NCBI GenBank assembly: GCA_963971575.1 | Contig: OZ020613.1 | Coordinates: 45,374,239 to 45,438,238, forward strand | From: Liopterus haemorrhoidalis | Lineage: Eukaryota; Arthropoda; Insecta; Coleoptera; Dytiscidae | DNA: 64,000 nt | Reading direction: 5' to 3' | Part shown: one piece after another, positions 56,751-64,000 of the stretch | How the letters are laid out: every line of letters starts with the position of its first letter | Numbering within the stretch: the stretch's first letter is position 1 | Translations under genes and position numbers: made by a program | The notes under the pieces: generated by a model | Databases searched by the model: none | Told to the model about the DNA's origin: nothing | The model's input: only the letters and a program-made list of their open reading frames with translations

Positions 56751-57514
56751 TAGGCTAAAATACAGTTATCGACATATTCTCAATAATTTGTTGTTTCCAT
56801 CGGTATCGACACTATATCAGTACTACATCGAAAACTGTATTTTTCAAGAAACCAGCTCCTAAACAGATATTGAAGAGCGTACATTTAATTCACAAATGTT
56901 CTTTTTAGTTTGTTTATTATTATTTTTTTTATATTAAAATACAAATATTTAATTTGTTTTGTGTCTCTTCACGCAACTTGAGTTAAATTCATCTGTAATC
57001 TGGTACCTTTATTTTTTTTATATGGGAATATCTGAAAAATGATAAATACAAATTTTAGGTTATGTTTTAAGAATAATTTTAAAATATTTAGATTTCAAAA
57101 GAAATAAAAATTTATGTATACTTACTTACCAAAAATATCTAGAAAAATGTTTTTATCGGTGTTGGTAAAGTTTGGTGTTCGTGAATTAATTTTTTTAGTT
57201 CATTTTAAAACGTTTTAATTCTTTACAGCTGATTACTGTCACGTGAAGTACAGTTCACATTAGCAAAAAATATCTGTGCATAGTAAACCAATTGTTCCAA
57301 GCTTTAAAAAATGTTTATGCAACGCAAAATAAAACTGACCATCAGTCAGACTTGACCATTAGTCAGTTGTTACCATAGTTAACTGACTTTTCAGAAACCG
57401 GGCCTAAGTGTTTATTTGATATGTTTGTTAACACTTAGATCGTATTAACGTATTTAAAGAAATATTTCAGTATTTATACAGATAAATTCACATTTAAATA
57501 GTATCAGCTTTCTT

Positions 57515-58045
57515 TCACAAGCTCGGAAATCGATATGTAGCCGGGGGTGACTTTAATTCTAAACATACCACATGGGGTTCCATAACTGACACCAGCAAAG
57601 GAAGAGAACATCACAAGGTAATAAATTCTAAGAACTATAATACAGTAAGAACAGGGGAGTCAACATACTGGCCAACAGACCCAAACAAAGTGCCTGATTT
57701 GATATTTTTTTCACAAGCGGAGTGTCCCAAATGACTTCCAATTACGCGATATGTTAACAAATAAAAGTATAAACTGGCCAATCTTTCGTCAATTTCTTGA
57801 AGAAAATACCTCGCTTACTGTTCCACTTAAAACAGAAGATAATATCAACTCAGCTGTGACTAAGATTGTTGAAAAATCAATAAGCTGCTCAACACGCAAC
57901 TCCTTCAATCAACAGTCAAGTTGATTCAACATTTAATCTTCCACTTTTTGTTAGAAACAAAATAGCAGATTCGCAGACAGTGGCAATATACAAGGCACAG
58001 TCGATAAACAAAAACTAAACAAAATCACCAAAGAAGTAAAACAGC
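57515..58045 (+). pseudogene. Jockey-type endonuclease fragment
   Basis: Plus strand reads LGNRYVAGGDFNSKHTTWGS, then SKGREHHKVINSKNYNTVRT, GESTYWPTDPNKVPDLIFF, an exact run of Jockey endonuclease motifs including GGDFN. After about 57720 it breaks into several frames. It ends abruptly at 58045 next to zinc-finger family intron sequence. Confidence 0.85.
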
Positions 58046-58554
58046 TATTGCACAAAATAAAAAATTGATGTGAAGTGTGAATTTTCACACATTTCAGGGT
58101 TTTGCAGGTATTTAGTAAGTGAATGATGATTATTTTGGATGCGAAAACAAATTTTATATTAAAATATTTTTTTTGTTAATTTTAATTCGAACGCCTAATA
58201 CCATTATTTAGGTTTCTAAATATGTGCAGTATTTTTTTTTATATAGCAAGGTTCATTAAGAATTTCAAAATTGCGCCTATGGCTTCCATTGGTTGTTATA
58301 AGTTCCGCCCCACTGATTTCGTGTACATTGAAACAGAATTCAATTATAATTTAAACAATTTCCACTGGCTATTAAATTTACGCTTTTAAAAATTAAATGC
58401 AACATTTGCCAAAATATAATTAGAATTTTGAAAAAATAATTTAAACAATATAGAAATTTAAAAAAAAAATATATATATATATATAGTCTCTTCTCCAGGG
58501 TTCGATCCCTATCGGATCGGGTTACATGGGTGAAAAGTCAGCTTGCTTTGCTCT
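58046..58554. other. Zinc-finger family intron sequence, exon 2 absent
   Basis: 58047-58130 matches the intron just upstream of the exon at 62992-63123 (AAAATTGATGTGAA, then GCAGGTATTTAGTAAGT). The exon 2 expected to its left is missing; the endonuclease fragment lies there. At 58498-58508 GGTTCGATCCC resembles a pol III B-box, without a supporting A-box. (TA)n at 58468-58486. Confidence 0.45.
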
Positions 58555-59854
58555 TGCTTTCAAAAATTCTTTATTGTTTAAATGTTTACAATAATTAATA
58601 ATATTTACATTACACCTCCTATCACAATTGGACATATGTGCAGGTATTTTATATTTACAAATAGTGTAAAAAGATGTTTTTGCTTATAATAAAGCAGTAG
58701 CAGAGTGTTTCATAATTTTAATCATGGTTTAGGGGCAAACGATACGTTTATCCCTTTAAAAGGATACTAAACTAAACTTAATCTAACTGAACTAAATTAA
58801 AACTTAGACTACATTAAAAATTAACTGGGAATCTGAGCTGGGATAATGACTGCAATGAGAGACAGTCCTATGTAACTGGAACGCCTCCAGTGTAGGTTGG
58901 AAGGTGTTGGAAGGGAAGTTTGTGTATGAATGTGTGTTGTGAAGGGTGTCTAGTTAAATGTTTAGTTAAGGGGTTGGAAGAGAGTTGTGTGGTGTAGAAT
59001 TTATTTGAAATTTTGTTTATGTAGTCAGTAATTAGTGGTAAGTTAGTCCGTTCGTGTAGTTCAGTGATTCTGGTGTATCTGTCAGCGTTAGTTATTAGTC
59101 TTAAGCATTTGTTTTGAAGTCGTTGGAGTTGGATTTTTGTGGTTCGAGACGCGCCACACCAAGCTGGGGCTGCATAAGTCATGGTTGGTCTGATGATGGT
59201 GGTGTATATTAGTCTTTTGTTTTCTGTGTGAGTGAGCTGTGTTTGTTTAGTAGTGGGTATAGTTTTTTAATGCTGTAGTGTGCTTTGATTATTGAATTGT
59301 GTATGTTTTGTCTGAAGGTTAATGTTTTGTCAAGGTGTACGCCGAGGTATTTAACTGTTATAGTCAAAGTCGGGTTTGTCTTATGGTCATAAATTTTGAG
59401 TTTTGAGAAAACAGTATTGTTAGTAAATTTGCGGGAGAAAACTATGGTTTCTGTTTTTTGTGAGTTTATGTTTATCTTCCATAAATCCCAGTAGTCCTGT
59501 AGTTTGTCGATGTGTAATTGTATTTGTCTTTTGGCTACCTCTGCACTGAATGAGTGGGCATAGATTGCCGTATCATCAGCAAAGAGGGCCATTTTAGTCT
59601 TTTCAAACAAAGGAATGTCATTAATGTATAAAGTGAAGAGTTTGGGGCTAAGGACACTGCCTTGGGGAATGCCTGAAGGTATGAGATGTGGGCAGGAAAA
59701 GGTATTGTTTATCTTCACTTTGAATGAACGATTTGATAAGTATGAGTTTATGGTTAGTATTAATAATTTAGGAAATTTGTATTGAATTAGTTTGCTAATG
59801 AGCCCTACTATCCATACCTTATCGAAGGCACGTTCAATGTCTAGTAGGGCCATC
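58555..59854 (-). pseudogene. Jockey-like LINE RT, 5' truncated
   Basis: Minus-strand ORF 59853-59209 carries ALLDIERAFDKVWIVGLI (motif A), SGIPQGSVLSPKLFTLYIND (motif B), ALFADDTAIYAH (motif C) and VKYLGVHLDKTLTF. A one-base shift near 59200 moves it to the second ORF 59182-58868 (TYAAPAWCGASRTTKIQLQR). A 3' UTR follows with AATAAAG near 58575. The 5' end is cut sharply at 59854. More recent than the 17.6-kb copy: one frameshift and no stops. Confidence 0.92.
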
Positions 59855-60627
59855 GTAGTGACGAAAAGTCAGCGTCAAATACCACTAGACCAGCACACAC
59901 GTTAGAGTGTTGCTTGTTACAAAGCTATAACTTGTGTACATAATTAGCCAAAAATCACAAAAAATGCGTTTTTTTCCAAAAACCTAATCTGATCAAAAAT
60001 TCCTGTTGAACTATTCCGGTTCACACCAATGTACATTACTTAGAATTTTTTCAGATTTTTAGTTTAAACCATCTGGGCTACAGGGTGTGGGACAAAAAAT
60101 TTTTTGCACAATTTTGGCAAAAATCGCTTCAAAATAATTTATTTTGCAAAAATAAAAATTTGATCGTTAATCCACAATAGCGAAAAAAAAAATAATAATA
60201 ACATTAAATAAATAAATAAATAAAAACTAAAACTAAACCTAAAGCCAGGAGAATCACTGGGTGCCTACTCCGCTTCAGACAATTATAGTCAACAAATTTA
60301 CTTGTTGGCTAAAACATGGCAGTTGTACAATAATTTTGTAATAAATATATATATTTCAGAAATTAAAATTGCCTAATCAAATTAGAAAAAAAAGGAGAAC
60401 AGTCAAAAAAGTTGTACGACTTCGGAAATAAGTATATATTCATACATGCATATATTTAAATGAGGTGAAACGACTCAATGTTTAGAAACAGCAACGGATT
60501 GTGAAGTCCGGATGCATGCGCATCAGGTACGGATTGCACTCCTGTGCTTGTATACAGTAAATGGAAACTTGGAATAACACTATTTGAAGCTTTCAATTAA
60601 TACAATAATATTATATTATTGGCTAAC

Positions 60628-60805
60628 CTGCATCTTGTCCAACTGCTCTCTCCTTATATTTACCATCAGCTCCATATTCTGATTTAATGTAAATCTCCTC
60701 ATTGATAATAATATTAGTGTCGTAGTTAAACTGGGATATGTCGTCAGCAGATGATATGATACATGTCTTCTGAGTATAGTGGCTCTCTGAAATATTAATA
60801 CTCAT
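60628..60805 (-). CDS. Alternative zinc-finger coding exon 1 (gene 4)
   Basis: ATG 60805-60803, 59 codons plus one base, donor G/GTTAGC (GT 60627-60626). It starts MSINISESHYTQKTCIISSA and ends EEIYIKSEYGADGKYKERAV then GQDA. It is unlike the other first exons in its first 40 residues, but IYIKSEY matches them. Downstream intron sequence at 59980-60120 matches family intron 1. The phase-1 donor fits exon 3 at 54913 directly. It may be the first exon of gene 4. Confidence 0.65.
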
Positions 60806-61004
60806 AGTTACTCTATCCTATGTTCAATGTGGTACTAAATCAATAATTTAATAAAACATATTTAGTTTTGATATGATATAATATCGTTCCCTGAAGTAGG
60901 GGTTCTTAATGACCACAACGGCGATCTCAATGGGAATAAGTATATATGTTGCTTTCCTTCCATTTACGTTACCACCAGCGTGTTTTTCGTGCGTGGAGAC
61001 CCAT
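60806..61004. other. Upstream of alternative exon 1
   Basis: AT-rich. The conserved block found upstream of genes 0-3 is absent here. No other promoter signal recognised. Confidence 0.3.
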
Positions 61005-61440
61005 AATACCAGAGAAGACGATCTGGGTCAGTTGAAGGAGGTTGCCACTGCGGGAAAAAAGCATCCTAACCGAATGACTGTCAATCGGTTAGTGGTACAG
61101 TTCATGGATAGAGTGACTCCACTACTGTATCGCGGAATCCAGGGTAATGCTATGTCGCCTGCCCATTGTTGTACTTAATAATAATAATAATAATAATAAG
61201 CAAGTGCTCGGGTATTAATGAGTGCGAATGGAGTATTAAGGGTTGACTATTTTCGTTTCTCGTAATACCAGAGAAGAGAATCAGGGTCGGTTGAAAAAGG
61301 TTGACATTGTGGGAATAATGCATCCCAACACGTCTTCCTTAACCTCAAATTCAATTCACTCAACAGGTTAGTGGCATAGTTCATGGCTATATAGTCTCCA
61401 GTACCAGATTCCGGGGTAATGATGTGACACTGGGCAAGTA
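61005..61440. repeat. Two diverged direct repeats with (AAT)n between
   Basis: 61003-61175 and 61263-61440 share TAATACCAGAGAAGA, ATC.GGGTC.GTTGAA, GTTAGTGG and TTCATGG. They are separated by (AAT)n at 61177-61199. The 89-codon ORF in the first copy (60909-61178) is not preserved in the second. Confidence 0.65.
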
Positions 61441-61807
61441 CTGCAGTTTATGTTTTGAAAAATAAAAGTTGTCCTTGATATCCTGTACTTCCGGTTTGTT
61501 CCGAAAAATCTCAGTATTACCATATGACTATTTGATTAAACTTTGGTCCCAATTTATTTTTCCCAACTTGTTTACACATCGCGATTTCGAGAAAATTGAC
61601 CTCTCTATCTTGAATCTATTTTCTTTCCTCGCAAACCAAAAATGAAAAAAGATAATATTTTGATTCCAAACAAAATAATATGAAACTACCTGTCAGAGCA
61701 TTATATAAGGTACACATAAGTAGACTGCTTATTAAACCCGTGCTTTTAAAACCACTGTTTTACGCAATGAACTTACTCTGCAAATTGATAGTCCACAAAA
61801 TCGCCTA

Positions 61808-62875
61808 TACCGTGCCAGCAATGTAAAATGCGTTTATTTTAAAATAAAACAGAAATTGTCAACTTTTTACTAGTTAACTAAGTGTGAGTGCAGGTAACAG
61901 CACAGTTTACAATTTCCTTAAGAACGAACATTTTAAATCATATAAATTTCAAAATTACCAGGAATGATTGCTGAACGATTATGAGAAAAGAAATCATTTT
62001 TGCGAAATAATGATGAAGAGTATTAATAATAATGAAAATAATGTAAATAAAATTATTTTTACCGATGAGGCTACGTTTTACATTCATGGTAAAGTTAATT
62101 CTCAAAACTGCCGGTATTGGAGTGGGGAAAATTTACATTTATGTAATACTACTAGAATACAACGGCCAGAGAAGCTGAACGTTTGGGCAGTTCTGGTAGG
62201 AACGCATATCATTTGTCCTTTTTTTATAGACGGAAACCTTACTGCCCAAAAATATCTGGATTTGTTATAAAACAGAGCAATACCTGCATTAAATGCACTA
62301 AATATTCCAGGTGAAATGTGGTTTCAACACGGCGGTGCCCCAGTGCATAATGCCCGAATAATTAAAACGTTTTTAAATCATACATTTCCTCGATGTTGTG
62401 CGATTGGACGTGGTGCGAAATAGAATGGCCCGCTAGGTTGCCGGACTTTGTTTTTAAAAAGCAAAATTATTAATGGCCAAAATTTTACTATAGAAGAGCT
62501 AAAAGCTAGAGTAGAAAATGAATCACACAGAATAAGACCGATTCAATTAATTAATGTTATGTAAAACTGAATTTTACGACCATTTGGCATTGTTTCGCAG
62601 TGAATAGCGGAATATTTGAAAATATGTTGTAGATGTTTTGTATTTTGTTTTTTTTCCAAATTTTAAATTTTATGTTTGTATAATAAATATATTTTTAATT
62701 TTTCATTCCTATTTATATCCTTAAGCAAAACTGTTTTGGTTTTATTTATCTCTATAATCGAGTAAGCTATGCAGTATGTTCTATTTTAAAGTAAACGCAT
62801 TTTACATTGCTGTCAATCAACGGTTGTTATAGAAATGAAATCTCTATGTTCTATGATAAAATAAACTCACAGTAT
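61808..62875 (+). mobile_element. Tc1/mariner-type element
   Basis: Subterminal inverted repeats CAGCAATGTAAAATGCGTTT (61816 onward, and inverse ending about 62815) surround a broken transposase. The right end extends to CTCACAGTATA (about 62875), like the CAGTGA end of the MITE at 32230. Family intron sequence resumes on both sides (up to CGCCTATA; from TATGTGTAATAC), giving the insertion borders in this intron. Confidence 0.75.
61968..62560 (+). pseudogene. Tc1-like transposase, broken
   Basis: Frame one reads KIIFTDEATFYIHGKVNSQN (first catalytic Asp), RYWSGENLHL, RPEKLNVWAVLVG and PFFIDGNLTAQKYLDLL to a stop at 62268. It continues FQHGGAPVHNARII, with Gly where the second catalytic Asp is normally found, then frameshifts. 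The C-terminus is unreadable after about 62560. Confidence 0.85.
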
Positions 62876-62991
62876 AAAATATGTGTAATACAAAATGAGA
62901 AGTAATTGTAAACCAGCTCAGTAGTTACACTAAGAAACCACTTTTAACAAGCACTGATAACTTAAGCATCTACTAAACTAACTCCACTGAC

Positions 62992-63123
62992 CAGTGTGGG
63001 CAACTACTTTACTCTCCAGTTCATCTTTAAATTCATTGGTGTCCACAGGTTCAGGCTTGATGTAAATCTCCTCTATTTTGGAATCATCGTGATATATGTC
63101 ATCTGTAACTTCATCTTTGATTG
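62992..63123 (-). CDS. Zinc-finger family exon 2 (orphan in this window)
   Basis: Acceptor GTTTATTGCAG (AG 63125-63124), donor G/GTCAGT (GT 62991-62990), 132 nt, phase 1 on both sides, no stops. It encodes AIKDEVTDDIYHDDSKIEE then IYIKPEPVDTNEFKDELES. Its exon 1 must lie right of 64000. The next exon 3 on this strand is 54913-53466, beyond the exon at 60805. It may be shared by an alternative gene 4 transcript. Confidence 0.75.
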
Positions 63124-63221
63124 CTGCAATAAACAGACCATAGTCAAATATAAACTAATTGCTTACTGTAAAAATTGATGTGAACTGAGATCATTTCAGG
63201 ATTCGCAGGTATCTAGTAAGT

Positions 63222-63500
63222 CAGTGGTTCTCAACCTTTTTTCTTTGGCATACCTCTGGCATAACAGCCATTTTTTAAGTACCCTCTTAAAATTAAAGCG
63301 TGGTAGGCGAGTAAGAAATTCAAAAAATAATTCTAAATTAGTACAATTATAAGCTTTATTATAGATACACATTACAAAAAGAAAATATATATATATATTG
63401 CTAATATTTAACTGTGCAATTTTAAAACAAAATCGGAAAAAATACTTTACTATTACTATTTGTTAATAGAAAATAAAATAATGCAAAAAAATATACATGA
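63222..63500. mobile_element. hAT-like insertion, paralog of 12401-12790
   Basis: The end reads CAGTGGTTCTCAACCTTTTT then GGCATACCTCTGGCATA. Immediately before it is ATCTAGTAAGT as at gene 1. Similarity to 12401-12790 continues through GCTTTATTATAGATACACAT. The second end is not defined. Confidence 0.65.
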
Positions 63501-63565
63501 AAAATACATGTATATTTTTATACAATTTTACTAAATTTATGCAAGTAAATCAATATAAGGTATAC

Positions 63566-64000
63566 AGCCTTGAACAAATGTATGGAGCATCCTACGCTTT
63601 ATTTAATTTTAGTATTATTACAGGAAACATGGTAAATAAAATAATACATACAGCTTTTAATGACAACTTTAATCAAAATTATTAATATTTTGTGGTACCT
63701 CCTCGTGCTTTAATTAGCGCACGTACCCTTTTAGGCAAACTGTCCACAAGTTTTTTACGAACATCGGATTGTACATTGAACCATTCGTTCACAATAATTT
63801 TCTCCAATTCTTCTTTTGATTTGCATTGTAAAGAGACACTTTGTTTATCAGAATCGACCATAAATATTCAATTTGCGATAAATCTAGTGACTGGGGGACC
63901 ATGCAAAAAGTGGCGTATTGTTTTTGGAAAACCATTCATTTGTTGCTTTGGCTTTGTAACAGGGGGCATTATTTTGTTGAAAAACATATTCTGGATTGTC
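63566..64000 (-). mobile_element. Tc1-like element, right part off window
   Basis: The left end CAGCCTTGAACAAATGTATG then GAGCATCC after TA resembles a Tc1 inverted end. It contains the end of a Tc1 transposase reading toward it. Confidence 0.7.
63682..64000 (-). pseudogene. Tc1 transposase C-terminal part, frameshifted
   Basis: Minus strand from the window edge: VFQQNNAPCYKAKATNEWFS and KNNTPLFAWSPS (Asn where the second catalytic Asp of the family stands), then a frameshift near 63890, then KEELEKIIVNEWFNVQSDVR and LPKRVRALIKARGGTTKY with stop TAA at 63684-63682. The N-terminal half lies beyond the window. Confidence 0.85.

Larger units (their letters stand above)
55287..57404. mobile_element. 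PIF/Harbinger element, decayed
   Basis: TAA flanks both sides (55284-55286 and 57405-57407). The ends read GGGCCGGTTTCTAGAAGCTC and, inverted, GGCCCGGTTTCTGAAAAGTC. Both continue with AGTTAACTA-like repeats. It holds relics of two convergent genes, as Harbingers do. 2118 bp, in the intron of gene 4. Confidence 0.9.

Noticed and set aside
58490..58530. tRNA gene or SINE at the B-box-like GGTTCGATCCC
   Set aside because: No A-box, no cloverleaf and no tail or TSD.

Overview
This window looks like AT-rich, transposon-dense euphausiid-to-insect type arthropod nuclear DNA; an insect is most likely, but I cannot name the order. The reasons are spliced genes with GT/AG borders, no bacterial operons, and a mixed transposon load: Jockey/CR1-type LINEs, a Gypsy-type LTR element, mariner/Tc1, hAT, piggyBac and Harbinger remnants, a tRNA-derived SINE and many MITEs.

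The host genes are a head-to-tail cluster of C2H2 zinc-finger genes, all on the minus strand. Each model has a short exon 1 (about 28 codons), a short exon 2 (43-44 codons) and a long zinc-finger exon 3. Both introns are in phase 1. Gene 0 has only exon 1 here (814-898); the rest lies left of the window. Gene 1 is 16819-9589 (331 aa, 8 fingers), gene 2 is 28137-22696 (470 aa, 13 fingers) and gene 3 is 36726-33081 (415 aa, 11 fingers). Gene 4 has exon 3 at 54913-53466 (16 fingers) and a divergent first exon at 60805-60628. An extra family exon 2 at 63123-62992 must belong to a transcript starting right of the window or to an alternative form of gene 4. The short exons carry repeated I-K-x-E motifs that match the SUMO attachment consensus, which suggests SUMO-linked transcription factors. 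Flanks and introns align between copies, so the duplication units were larger than the coding exons.

Region by region. 1-6 kb: gene 0 exon 1 and its intron, then two LINE relics and a weak Helitron candidate. 6.6-8.5 kb: a hAT element and an internally deleted DDE transposase. 9.4-16.9 kb: gene 1, with mariner, hAT and other insertions in its introns. 17-22 kb: a Jockey-like RT pseudogene, a 16-bp minisatellite and a Foldback-like element with a GC-rich core. 22.5-28.2 kb: gene 2, with a SINE, LINE pieces and MITEs. 28.3-33 kb: palindrome, tandem repeats, a piggyBac derivative and a hAT MITE. 33-37 kb: compact gene 3. 39-46.3 kb: a large palindrome invaded by a MITE that was itself invaded by a Gypsy-type element. 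46.6-50.8 kb: a nearly complete two-ORF LINE. 53.3-64 kb: gene 4 exons, a Harbinger element, Jockey fragments and two Tc1-like relics.

Paralogous introns act as natural empty-site controls. They fix the borders and relative ages of several insertions directly from this one window.
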